Shown here: piece after piece, positions 10,731 to 20,898 of the stretch | How the letters are laid out: the number at the start of each line of letters is the position of its first letter | Numbering within the stretch: the first letter of the stretch is position 1 | NCBI GenBank assembly: GCA_003427395.1 | Contig: BFEA01000464.1 | Span: 162,278 to 202,495 of the forward strand | Direction: 5' to 3' | Source of the DNA: Chara braunii | Taxonomy: Eukaryota; Streptophyta; Charophyceae; Charales; Characeae | DNA length: 40,218 nt | Made by a program: the position numbers and the translations under genes | The notes under the pieces: generated by a model | The model's database searches: none | Told to the model about the DNA's origin: nothing | Seen by the model: only the letters and a program-made list of their open reading frames with translations

Positions 10731-11409
10731 TCAAGCAGGACCTTTCCGACCACAGGACCCTGATCTCGCGTGGTCATGTGCACCCAGGTGCGGTTGTGCA
10801 ACTGGAAAACAAAATGACTGCAACATCCGAGCTTATCACCCCCGCACTTCGCAAAGGAAAACCACCACAACTCACAGAAGCCGGAGGCCAGCAATCCGCG
10901 AAGTTCGGACTGCGGCGGACTTTTGAACACACCAGCCCCACTGAGACTGACCACATCACACATCGACAAAGGAAGTTCGGATCCCGGCGGACTAAAACCG
11001 GCACTATTCCCGAGAAGGGAAAACTGTCAGTCCATGTACTTGGCCACTTTCTTAGCACCTTGGCCTACAGTCAAGCAGGACCTCTCTGACCACAGGACCC
11101 TGATCTCGCGTGGTCGTGTGCACCTAGGTACGGTTGTGCGACTGGAAAACAAAACGACTGCAACATTCAAGCTTATGACCCCCCGCACTTCGCAAAGGAA
11201 AACCACCACAACTCACAGAAGCCGGAGGCCAGCAATCCCGGAAGTTCGGACTGCGGCGGACTTTTGAACACACCAGCCCCACAGAGACTGACCACATCAC
11301 GCATCGACAAAGGAAGTTTGGATCCCGGCGGACTAAAATCGACACTACTCCCGAGAAGGGAAAACTGTCAGTCCATGTACTTAGCCACTTTCTTAGCACC
11401 TTGGCCATT
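10731..11409. repeat. 340-bp tandem duplication carrying the dispersed motif
   Basis: The unit beginning TCAAGCAGGACC occurs at 10731-11070 and again at 11071-11409, nearly identical apart from scattered substitutions and one small indel. Each copy holds two forward copies of the 22-bp dispersed motif, one perfect-type and one variant with centre GACTGCGG (10901 and 10973; 11242 and 11314). High identity indicates a recent duplication. Open frames on both strands here are duplicates of each other and carry no recognised domain. Confidence 0.9.
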
Positions 11410-11645
11410 TCCTCAGCCGGGTAAGATCCTTCCTTGGATGGAGTGTAAGGTTTTGGATGAAGTTTTCGCCGCCCTCGACTAGCAACCCGGCCGAGTCACA
11501 GACAGGCCGACGAGCTGGAGTAGGAAGGGCTTCTGGCTGTAGCATGCAGGCACCCGGAACTTCCCGTATGCACAGACAGTGTGGACAGTCGTCGTGTGTA
11601 TAGCGCGGACTGTAATCCGACGACATCCGGATACGCAGGCGTTCT

Positions 11646-12779
11646 TCAAGGCTTACCAGTCTGTTTCTCTCTCCGCTCCTTCGATGGTGAATTTGGCGCA
11701 GGCAAAGCGAGCACGTCGAGAGCCTGACCGCCGAACCTCGACTTTTTTGGGGACGTCAAATGCTGTCCTCCATCACACTCGCCTTCCCCTTTGGCGGCAA
11801 GGGTGGCCTGCAGCACCAGGGACTTCGGCGGCGACGAAGCGAGGGCAGCTTCCACGGAAGGTGCAACGTTGGCAGTTGCGGACGGACGGGAAGACACGTT
11901 GTGGTCGCTGAGGATACCGTCGATAACTTCGTCGATGCTTATACGTCGACTTTTTTCAAACGGGCTGATAGCGACGAAAGCCTCGTTGAACCGGTGCTGC
12001 AAGTCGACAGTAGATGTCAGTGGCCGGACCTCATAATCTTCAGGCTCTGGGGAAAGGCTGCTGACCACTTGTGTCTCCATCTCTATTGCCGTGGCATCGT
12101 CGTCGACATCATCCTCGTGATGCTCTCCGTACAGTTGTCCGAACTCGTCAGACGACTTTCCAGATCCGGCATCGTCTTCACTGTGTTCCAGTTCGTCCTC
12201 TCCAGACCCGGCACCCTCCCTTCCTTCAAACAAATCAATTAGCTTCGTTTCTCCCGCTTCCTCCCCTTCCACCTCTCCTTCCCCTTCTTCCTCCCCTTCT
12301 TGCGCTCCCTTCTTTTCCTCCGTTTCCTCCCCTACTTCCCTCCCATGAAACTCGTCCCCTTCCACGGTACCCGTGCCGAATCGCGAGGACCGCCCTTCCG
12401 TCCCCGTGCACGCTGCCCCTCTCAACGGCACGACAATCCCTGGCCGACACCCCCCGCCCGACGAAGTTCGGATCTCAGCGGACTTCGTGGTCTCCGTGTC
12501 GCCGGACCCTGCACTTGCAGCCTCCCGCTGCAATCCTTGCGGCCGTCGCTCCCGCGCAGGCGACACCGTTCCGACGTCTCCGTCCCACGCCGCAATGCTG
12601 CGAATTTCTCGATCCGTGCTTGGATCCCCCGACCCCGAGCAGCTTCGCATTCCGGACCGCTCTGGCGGCTCCTCACCCGACGTAGTTCGGATCCCGGCGG
12701 ACTTCGGCTTTCCGACCGAGCGAATGCCCAGAGCAACCAAGGCTGCCAACGTGTCCCTCGCTGAGCCCACGGACGAAGT
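11646..12779 (-). CDS. Acidic, low-complexity ORF; probable C-terminal continuation of the methyltransferase-like gene
   Basis: Open frame of about 378 codons in the same frame as the methyltransferase-like ORF upstream, from which it is separated only by a TAG (12782-12780). It has no ATG near its start (first usable start is GTG 12770), which supports read-through from the upstream gene rather than an independent gene. The protein is rich in Gly and Ser with a long Glu/Gly tract near residues 145-175 and a second acidic stretch (EDDVDDDATAIEME). A possible folded patch is RRISIDEVIDGILSDHN near residue 280. Two copies of the dispersed 22-bp motif are translated in frame and give the related peptides SAGIRTTSGE and SAEIRTSSGG. 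No known domain recognised. Confidence 0.45.
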   Translation of the reverse strand, partial: TSSVGSARDTLAALVALGIRSVGKPKSAGIRTTSGEEPPERSGMRSCSGSGDPSTDREIRSIAAWDGDVGTVSPARERRPQGLQREAASAGSGDTETTKSAEIRTSSGGGCRPGIVVPLRGAACTGTEGRSSRFGTGTVEGDEFHGREVGEETEEKKGAQEGEEEGEGEVEGEEAGETKLIDLFEGREGAGSGEDELEHSEDDAGSGKSSDEFGQLYGEHHEDDVDDDATAIEMETQVVSSLSPEPEDYEVRPLTSTVDLQHRFNEAFVAISPFEKSRRISIDEVIDGILSDHNVSSRPSATANVAPSVEAALASSPPKSLVLQATLAAKGEGECDGGQHLTSPKKSRFGGQALDVLALPAPNSPSKERREKQTGKP

Positions 12780-14679
12780 CTAGGGGTCGGCGGAGTGTGT
12801 CGTGTGCTCAGGCCGGGTGCCTGTCAACGGAGTCCGGTCAACGGCGAAACCCGCCACCCAAGCGCTGCCTCCCGGTGTCGTGTTGCGGCCGTGAGACCCT
12901 CTCTCCCCCACAGGTGGGATTCCTTTGCCACCCCCTGCGTCGCCACCATCCCCTCCGCTTCCAGGTGACCCCCCCCCGGAACCACCGTCCGGCCCATTGG
13001 GAGGGGGCACTTTCCACTCCACCACGCCCTTCGACGGACTCGTGTCGAGCTCGTAGTAGTCCTCCGTCAATTCCAACCAGCACTTGTCCTGAAGCTCGTC
13101 AAACAGTCGACCGGCAGTGGAAATGAGGGACAGGTTGCCGGGTGCTAAAGTGTCATTTTCGACCTTCACTTTCTGGAGGACCGAAATCCTCGCGAGGTGC
13201 AGGAAGTTGGACTTCGACTCGCGTGGGAATGACACCCATCCCGCGCCCGGGATTGCCACGGCCATGACCCACTCGCCATTTCGTATCGCTGGCTGGATGA
13301 CTCCCGGATGCCAAACCATGTCATGGCCCCTGTCCCGCTCAGGTGAATGACGTTGCGGTTCAAGCAGGAAGTGGATGTTGTCATCCTTCCAAGACGGATG
13401 ATCGGGCGGGACAACGGACCCGGGACGCAAAGCGGGCGGGGGGGCGGCCAGAGCTCTAAGTCTCTCCAGCAACTTCATCGGCGTGGTGCCCGGTGCCGGT
13501 TTTGCCAATGGTGACATGAGGGCTGCAGCGCTTGGGGACAGACCGGCCGATGAGGACCCTCGGCCGTGGTCCGCCGGAGGCGGGTCGTACTGCAGGTCGA
13601 TGCTCTCTGTGTCGCTCTCCTCCTCCTTCGCGTTGGTGACAAACTCCACACCTATGGCTTCCTCGTCATCAGTGGAGATCAGGGAAGCGTAACTGGCTAA
13701 CTTCAACTGCTCCTCGGACTCCACGAAGTACAGCGACTGCAGCCTTTCGATAAACGTTTTCGCGTTCATGCGGGAGGCGAAGTGGTAGTTGTCGAGCAGT
13801 GCCAACATGTGGTCCTTCCGGCGGATGTACTCGGCGTCAGTGTCCCTCCTCGAACGTGTTTGAAGGAACAATAAATCGTATATCTTGTTCCTCTTCCTCT
13901 CGCTCAACTTGAACCACGTATCCGTCTTCTTGCTCCACACCTTATCCCGTGTTGGCCTCACGACCATGAACTCACAATTGTGCCCACTCGAATTGACCAC
14001 GCTTTTCACCACCTGCATCGTGAATTGCAAGAGGTCGGAGTTCCCTTCCATTGCAACAACGTGTCGGCCGGCCTTCAGAAGCTCCCACACGCTTCGCGCG
14101 TGCGGTTTCCCAAGGAACACAACACCCTCTCCCTTCTTGCCAAGAAAATCAAGAAGACCGACGAATTGGGTCGGATTGCGTTCCATATCCCCGTGGACGC
14201 TGCCCTGTCGTTCAGGCGCCACCAGCGACCAGTCGCAAGGCGTGAAAAGGAATCTCGGACACATCCGTCTGGGTGACCCTCTGAGGCAATCGCACCGCAG
14301 CAGCGGCACCCGTGGGCAGGTTTCCCTCGTAGACCACGGACGTGTTGACGCGCAGATCGTCACCCTTGAAGAGGATGTACATGCGGTNTTNCTCCGTGTA
14401 CAAATTGTTCCCAACGGGGAAGCTTTTTTTTTGCTGCACTTTCCGCACCCACTTCCCTTCCAACAGCTTGACGAAAGAAAGATGGTGCATGCTTGCGAGA
14501 AACGACAGGTTGTGCTGCCGCGGCACGAAAACAACGAGAGTCCAATGCGAGGGACACCACATCTGAAGATAAGAATTCAAAGTCTCCCACGCTTGGGGCT
14601 TCCACAGTTTGAGGTCAACCGGCTCGCACAGATCTAGGACGAACGTGTGGCTCTTTGTGGCAGCCACTTCCTCCTTCAC
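12780..14679 (-). pseudogene. Degenerate beta-class-like amino-methyltransferase fold, with frameshift
   Basis: Two overlapping minus-strand frames read as one protein. The first (14679-14212) shows SHTFVLDLCEP followed by a WETLNSYLQMWCPSHWTLVVFVP strand, which looks like motif IV and the next strand of N4/N6 amino-methyltransferases (family: vDLIltDPPY...lvvf.p), but DPPY is replaced by DLCEP. The second (from about 14234 to 12783) has NPTQFVGLLDF, then GVVFLGKPHARSVWELL and GRHVVAMEGN, resembling P-x-x-L, motif I (DPF.GsGtT) and gR.iGiE. Motif IV before motif I is the beta-class order. Key residues are eroded, so catalysis is doubtful. The frames switch at a T run (minus strand) near 14245. 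A Gly-rich linker precedes the TAG at 12780. Domain call is inference from motif spacing. Two N bases lie at about 14388-14391. Confidence 0.5.
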
Positions 14680-17373
14680 CTATGCGCCCCTGATGTCCGC
14701 CTCTAAAGGGTCGTTGGCGAACGGCGCGATGGATGTCACGTCCCCCGTGTCTTTCCATTTAATGTGAACGACGCCTTCGGCAAGTGCGACTTCCCCGGCT
14801 CTTCAGTCTGCTTCCATTCAACACGGAGAGAACCTGGTTTCTCCAGTCGACGGACAACTTCTTGTGGCCCGCCAACTTCTCCGTCACCTCAATCGAGTTG
14901 TCCTGGTCGCAATCCATGTACGGCGGGCAGTCCTTGAACAACGCCGAGTCGGAAACGTGTTTCCTGCTGTTATCCCACAACTCGTCATCCAATCCCTGAC
15001 CTTCAAACTTCTTGAACACGGCAGACCTCGATTTCAGGAAAGGGTACCTTNNNNNNNNNNNNNNNNNNNNNNNNNNNNNNNNNNNNNNNNNNNNNNNNNN
15101 NNNNNNNNNNNNNNNATTTCAGGAAAGGGTACCTTAGGATCCAGTCCGCGTCCGGCCTCTTCTCGTGTTTGAATTGGTAGTAATTCCACAACCGGACCAG
15201 CACGCGGTCGCACTTCACCAGCTGAACCATGTCCTGCACGCTGAGCTTTCCCAACTTCGCCAACGACGGGGAGCCGGCCTGGACCCAAACGACCTCGCAA
15301 GCAAGCACCTTTTTCAGAACGCGACACTTCTCATTGTCCGTGAGTGATTCCATTGCTTTCGAACAATGCGCGTCCGGGTCTGGCACTTGCACGAACCAAT
15401 CGCCCTCCTCTTTCTCCTTTTTGCCCTTTTTTATTCGGCGGGTCTACGGGAACGTTGTACACCACCTCCGTTCTGCCCAATTCGTCGTTGTGGATGTAGG
15501 CGACCTCAGGCTTTACGTTTTTCACCTTCTTCTTTTTGACGGTCCACTTCGCCCCATCGTGGCTCAGCAATCTGCCCGTCTCCCATTTTTCGAAAAATTC
15601 CACGGCCAGTTTCCAGACATTTTCCCCGGCCATCGCCAGAAGTAAGTAAGAACGCAGGGCAGCATTTTGCTTCTTAATGGCCTCCTCTTCCTTTTGATCT
15701 GCGAGAAGCCACAAGCTGTTTTGAGGCGCCTTATGGAGCGCCGTTGTACAAAACTTACGCCAAGCCCGGACGTGATCTTGTTTCCCGCTAGGGTTCCCCA
15801 TCACAGCTCTCGGGCAACCGTCATGCTTCCACTGCCATCGAATGTCTTTCATAGAAAGTTTCAACTGTCTGGGAGGCCACTTCAAGTCCTTGTTGTCGTG
15901 TGAACTAACAAGAAAATACCCTTCGAAGTCATCGTCGGAAAAGTACCCTATCCGTGCCGGCCACCGCTCGAAATTGTACTTCTTGGCCACCTCGCTGTCG
16001 AGCAGCGACCTAGCTGCAGCCGCGTTGTGCTGCCCGCACACCGCGTAGTAGTAGTATTCTCCCACCAGCTCATCCCTCCACTCCTCGAGCTTCAGACGTT
16101 GTGCCTTGGTCCCAGGAGTTGGTTTTTGAAGACCCAGTGGTGCGAGCTTGAAGACCGATAACTCGTACGTCTGCTCTTTATTTTCGAACACAGACCGCAT
16201 TGCTTCCCTTATCGTTTCCACGAGGACGGGATCTAGCGACCGCTGGTTGTAAAGATCCTCCCACTCCCTTATGTCAACGATCTGAGCCGGGCTGATCTCA
16301 AACTCCCAACTTGTCCTGACGCCGTCTTTGTACTCCAGGAAGTACCCGGCGTCCACGTCGATGGCAGGCCGTGGTGAAGAAGGTCCCGACTCAGGCTGTT
16401 CATGTTTCGAAGCTGGACGTTTGCTACCCGGGTGGCCCTCTTCCACCCCCCTCCCCTTCCGTTTCTCCCCCGCAGTCCTCGGGGTCTTGTTCTTCTGTTT
16501 CTTCGAAGAGCCCACCAACTCTTCTTGACATTCTCCCCTCTTTTTTTGGGGAATGCCTTGCGCTCCCTCCCCGCCCACGGCCTCGCCTTCCGCGCCATGG
16601 CCCTCGGCAGGATCCAAGTCAGACCCACACAGGACTCCCTCTTCTCCGGGATCCGCTGCGGTCTGTTGCCGGACCCCAGGTATGGACAGCACGGACCTGT
16701 CTCTTTCCCTCGACGGCGAAAACAGCGGACGCGGTGTCGCCTCATCTTCGCTGTCGTCAAACTGACCTCTAGCATCCTCCCGCTGCACATGTGTAGCCTC
16801 CCCGGAACCCATATCACCCCCCTCCCCCGCTGCCCCGCTCGACTCACAACCGCCGCACGGCAGCAAAGGCATCGACAGTTCCAGGTCGGGACCGACTTCG
16901 CAAGGGACGTCGAGGGGGATGCCCTTGTCCTCCAACAGGTCGAAGAACTCTCGACCCAAAACAAACCCGCCCTGCCACCAGAGGTCGTTGTAGAACGGGG
17001 TGTTCGCGGTACCCGCTCCGAACCCCTCGAACATACACATGTCGAGAACTGCCCCCTTGGCACCGGCGACGACGTTCCCCTTCGAACCGTACACATGTTT
17101 CATGTAAAATCGTCAACGACTGCCTTTCTCATTCTCCCACCGCAAGACAGACCCCAGAACCCTGCGGCGCTTGTTGGCTTCCACGAAGATCACAGGACCA
17201 CACGGTTGTTGGACTAGGTTCGTAGCAGCAGCACAACACCAGTCGACGAACCATTTCGACCTAGCGTGGTCGGACCACGTCCTCGAGGTCGTGGACGACC
17301 GTTTTGTAGAATCTTTCCCAGATCCCATCCGAGAGGTCGCTGCAGGCTCCCCTTCGCCCCTGGACGAAGACAT
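14680..17373 (-). pseudogene. ParB-like domain protein, N-terminal part of the same broken gene
   Basis: Reading begins at ATG 17373 (MSSSRGEGEP), crosses a TGA at 17115-17113 and continues in frame to 15331. A conserved-looking globular N-part (WFVDWCCAAATNLVQQ to FYNDLWWQGGFVLG) is followed by an acidic/basic linker, then a ParB/Srx-like domain at residues 268-405 of the frame opened by ATG 17103: EISPAQIVDIREWEDLYNQR, a helix, EYYYYAVCGQHNAAAARSLL (ParB: y.ViaGehR..Aak.l) and RWPARIGYFSDDDFEGYFLV. GQHN (357-360) replaces the usual GERR/GEHR, so canonical CTP or nuclease chemistry is uncertain. A homopolymer frameshift near 15425 moves the frame to EEGDWFVQVPD and onward. Past the N gap the frame continues (FKKFEGQGLDDELW) until shifts near 14830 and 14775 and a TAG near 14682, then joins the methyltransferase-like part. 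ParB fused to a methyltransferase is a known phage/prophage arrangement; a eukaryotic version is less familiar. Confidence 0.55.
15051..15115. other. Assembly gap (65 N) flanked by the same 20 bp
   Basis: The 20 bp ATTTCAGGAAAGGGTACCTT sits immediately left (15031-15050) and right (15116-15135) of the Ns. Merging the two copies gives an uninterrupted minus-strand reading frame across the junction (…RYPFLK then SRSAVFKKFEG…), so the gap is most likely an unmerged contig overlap, not missing DNA. Confidence 0.9.
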
Positions 17374-17439
17374 ATTGTCTGCGGACAACAACAGAAAGCA
17401 AATAAAACACCAGCGAGCGTCAAATCGCAGTCGAAGCAC

Positions 17440-18640
17440 AACGTAGGCGAAAAACAGAGGAGGCACACCTTGCCCTCAACACGTTGGTCACATGACACTA
17501 TCTGAGGACCTCGAAGTTCGGATCCCGGCGAACTTCTAACGCGAAGACCAGCAATGACCTCTCACCTGCAACGAGATCATTCTTTACAAGGGCACACGCT
17601 TCATGCAATCGGGCGACAACCACGTCGTTTTTTTCCGGAACACGGATGTCCACCCGACCGGGAAGGGACGGGTGGTGATTCGCCGAGATCCGTATTAAAA
17701 GTGCCTGTCCGAAGCTGAACCAACGCACCCACCGAAACGAGAAGTTCGCCAGGATCCGAACTTCAGGAAAATATGACAGGCAGAGACGGCGTCAGGCAAA
17801 CACAGATTGGACTGAACGACGACCCGGAAAGGCCGCACTAACACAAAAGGCCGCTTGAGAAGGACAAGTTCCCCGAAATCCGAAAAACTTATGATATGCG
17901 CAGCTTGGCATTGGATGAAGCCAAGTTCAAACGAGCAGCCGCGACAACATTGTATGAGTCCCCGGAGGAGCAGTTGTGGATCAGGGTTTGACTCGTGTCG
18001 CAATCCACCGGGGATCATCAAGCCCAGCGCCCGTTCAATACACAGGCGTCACAGGAAGTTCGTCGGGATCCGAACTTCACGAGGCTACGAGAGAGACAGA
18101 CAGAAAGTTGGGATCCTAGCAAGGTGTCCTAGCACGGTGCCAACGGTATTTCCAACAAGAGGGCCCGCCAACCGGGATCTCCAACGGGTTTCAGGGAATG
18201 CGAAGCTTGCGCGACCTTGCGACGGGGATCTCTAAGAGTGCTTTTGGCATCTCGCTACGACAGTGACCGACTGTTTGGCACATGTTGATGGTGGTCGGGC
18301 GAAAACCGGTTACGGGCAGATCCTTCCACGGTGATGGGTCTTTCCTACGGCCCGTCCGACGCCAATGACATCAGAGACAAATTAACGGAGAGGCCAGAAC
18401 GCGAAGTTCGCCGAGATCCGAACTTCGCCGGGGCACGACATGGCAGGAGACGGCGTCAGAGACGGACGTTCAACATGACTTTCGTCATGTCACTGAACCG
18501 AACGACGACCAGGGATTTGCACGACAAGCGCGCAGTGCAGTGTGTACCAGCAACCGCGGAGTCTCACACTTCTCTGCAGTCCTACAAATCTGACATGTCA
18601 GGTAGCACAACCGCATCTCGTCCCTCACCGTTCTTTTCCC
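17440..18640. other. Non-coding interval with scattered 22-bp motifs
   Basis: No recognised gene. Four copies of the dispersed motif occur (17514 forward; 17742, 18056 and 18414 reverse), often adjoining partial copies of their own flanks. Short open frames reflect the motif (KFGSRR/EVRRDPNF-type peptides) and no domain. Confidence 0.5.
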
Positions 18641-20038
18641 TCAAACTGAAGGACTAAAGACCGGTTCGGATGCGGCGACATTTGGGGATCCTCCGGGACG
18701 ACGTCGTGAACCGAAGCCAAACAAAGCATTCAGTGACGATCCGTAGACGAGGGTCTGCGGTTCGTCGACCGATGGAATCTCCGAAAAAACGGATATGTAT
18801 TTCATCCTAACAAACACCCCCGGTCGTGCCAAGGGGTTTCCTATGCAGTCCCGTATGTCAGCCGCTTTCTCCTCAACCTCACGAAACAACGAATAGTTTC
18901 GAACCTCACCTGCTATCACCAAATCTGGCCACCCTTCCACACGTTCAGGCCCACACATTAGCACGAATTTGGACCCTTCAATCACAACCTCGTTGCACGA
19001 CACGAGCACAACTGCGTTGACGAGTTTCCTGCTCTTGTTCGAAGCAGCAACACACAAAACTCTGGCGAAATCAGATCCGAACACAGTCAACCACACACAG
19101 CAGTACGACACAGCTCGTGGAGAAATCCCGGGGCAACAGAGCGGGTACTGGTCCAGGAATGAGCAGCGACGAGCGCAGTCCATCAACTCTTGTTTTCGCG
19201 AGCCACCCCAAGTTCGTGGCGACGACCTGACGTTGTGGCACTTGAGGCGACTGAAATAGCGGCTAATGCAGCTTAGTGCTTTTCGCATTTGGTTCAGGAA
19301 CATATGCCCGAGGACGGCGTCAGGCAGTGGGATGAGGTCCCCGAACTCCAACATATTCGCGAACTTGTATTGGCTTGCCCAAGGGCAGTGACTCTCCATA
19401 CTGGCCCAATTGCCCTCGCCCCAGTTGTCAAGATGCGCGTCCCTGCATGGAACGACGGTCATCCATGGGTCCTCGTCGAAGTCCTCTGCGGTCGCTCCGT
19501 GGATCGTCGTCACACCGTTGAAATGCCGCACGAATTTCGCACAAGGACGAAAAGGTTCTGCTAAGCGAATGTGCGTCTCAGCACTCATGGCCTGTGGTCT
19601 CGAGAAGATCGACTCGAAGATGCGTGGTGTCGAGAGGGTCCCCTCCATCACGCAACCTGCACACCACGCGCACATGCCCGACGACACACATGGGCACGGA
19701 GACACTCGTAAACGCGTCATGTCTCGCGATGTGCGACCCATGGCATTAGACGTAGTGTATGCCCCAAGATCCGATTTCGGGTTGCTGGCTTTGTCGGTGT
19801 TCACATCTACCGGCCCGCGGGCCAGCCGCAAACACGCCCAGCGACATGTTCGCCTGGATCCGAACTTGGAGAGACTGCGCGGAAAAGACGAAGCTGTCTC
19901 CCAAACCCAACGTCGAAAACTGCCAAGAAGTTCGGATCCAGGCGGACTTACAATTTTGCACGAATGAAAAGTTATGGCAATCCACCGGCCGCCAGGAAGT
20001 CCACAGTCAGACCCCGCACCACCCGAAAGGTGAAGCAC
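18641..20038 (-). CDS. Hypothetical protein, 465 codons, no recognised domain
   Basis: Longest unexplained open frame on the minus strand. The first 70 or so residues are translations of the dispersed 22-bp motif and its flanks (SKFGSRRTCRW), so the natural start is probably a later Met such as the one opening MSAETHIRLAEPF, giving a protein of about 285 residues. That part has a balanced composition: FDEDPWMTVVPCRD, FGDLIPLPDAVLGHMFLNQMRKAL, then hydrophobic strands (VLVSCNEVVIEGSKFVLMCG, GWPDLVIAGEVRNYSLFREVEEKA). It ends in a second repeat-like Gly/Arg tail. Nothing identifies a function. It lies upstream of the ParB-like region on the same strand, 1.3 kb away. Alternatively it is a chance frame in repeat DNA; the 100-390 residue stretch argues mildly against that. 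Confidence 0.4.
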   Translation of the reverse strand: MLHLSGGAGSDCGLPGGRWIAITFHSCKIVSPPGSELLGSFRRWVWETASSFPRSLSKFGSRRTCRWACLRLARGPVDVNTDKASNPKSDLGAYTTSNAMGRTSRDMTRLRVSPCPCVSSGMCAWCAGCVMEGTLSTPRIFESIFSRPQAMSAETHIRLAEPFRPCAKFVRHFNGVTTIHGATAEDFDEDPWMTVVPCRDAHLDNWGEGNWASMESHCPWASQYKFANMLEFGDLIPLPDAVLGHMFLNQMRKALSCISRYFSRLKCHNVRSSPRTWGGSRKQELMDCARRCSFLDQYPLCCPGISPRAVSYCCVWLTVFGSDFARVLCVAASNKSRKLVNAVVLVSCNEVVIEGSKFVLMCGPERVEGWPDLVIAGEVRNYSLFREVEEKAADIRDCIGNPLARPGVFVRMKYISVFSEIPSVDEPQTLVYGSSLNALFGFGSRRRPGGSPNVAASEPVFSPSV

Positions 20039-20191
20039 GTCGGGGTCCGAAGTCGACGGTTTTCCGACGAACCGTGCAGGGGAAGTTCGAATCTCAGCGG
20101 ACTTTGCATTTTATAGAATCCGTAGTCCGCCGTGATCCGAAATTTACGATTTCATGAGGAACCGTGCACGACAGGTTCTGATCCACGGCCA

Positions 20192-20340
20192 TGCAGGAAC
20201 ATCTCCTGCCACATGCATTGCGAAAGGAAGATAACTCAAATTCGTTGGGATCCGAACTTGGAAAATTCGTCGGGATCCGAACTTGCGAAAGGAACATCTC
20301 CTGCCACATGCACTGCGAAAGGAAGACAGCAGGTTCAGAT
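20192..20340. repeat. Direct repeat of AGGAACATCTCCTGCCACAT flanking two motif copies
   Basis: AGGAACATCTCCTGCCACAT followed by GCAYTGCGAAAGGAAGA occurs at about 20195 and 20293. Between the copies are two reverse 22-bp motifs only 25 bp apart (20238 and 20263). The outer flanks also match (GATCCACGGCC at both sides). Confidence 0.75.
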
Positions 20341-20398
20341 CCACGGCCCAGCAGGCGAACCCGACGATGGGACAAGGAACTATTGCACGAGAAGTACG

Positions 20399-20484
20399 GA
20401 TCCCGGGGGACTTCGCATTTTTCCGAAACAAAAGTTGTGGCGATCCCGGGGGACTTCGCATTTTTCCGAAACAAAAGTTGTGGC
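20399..20484. repeat. 43-bp tandem duplication
   Basis: The unit GATCCCGGGGGACTTCGCAT followed by TTTTCCGAAACAAAAGTTGTGGC occurs perfectly twice (20399-20441 and 20442-20484). Each unit contains the right half of the dispersed motif, so the duplication split one motif copy. Perfect identity implies a recent event. Confidence 0.95.
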
Positions 20485-20898
20485 AAACACCCGTTCGCGA
20501 GAAAGGACACAGTCAGTACCCACACCATGCGCGAAGCGAAGTTCGCCGGGGTCCGAACTTGCCACGCGATGTCCGGATTCACGGGAGGGTGTTCGCCGGG
20601 ATCCGAACTTCTCGAGACCGCGTGGGAGAGAATCAACCGGCGGGCTATACATTTTTTCAAATATAAAGTTGTGCCAAACCTCGGGAGCTAGAAACCCGTG
20701 TTTTGAACCCTGCACATTGAGACAAGCGAAGTCCCCGGAGTGCGAACTTGACGTCTGTGCGAGGAACCGTGCAGTAGAAGTCCGGATCCCGGCGGACTTC
20801 GCATTATCACGGATCCGAGGTTCGCCGAGGTCCGGACTCGGCGAGTGTGCAAGGAATAGTGCGAGCGAGGTTTGGATCCGCAGGCCAGCAGGAACCTG

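Noticed and set aside
12071-12783. Plus-strand Pro/Ser/Arg-rich ORFs opposite the acidic ORF
   Set aside because: They mirror the GC-rich minus-strand frame; composition and absence of motifs indicate shadow frames.
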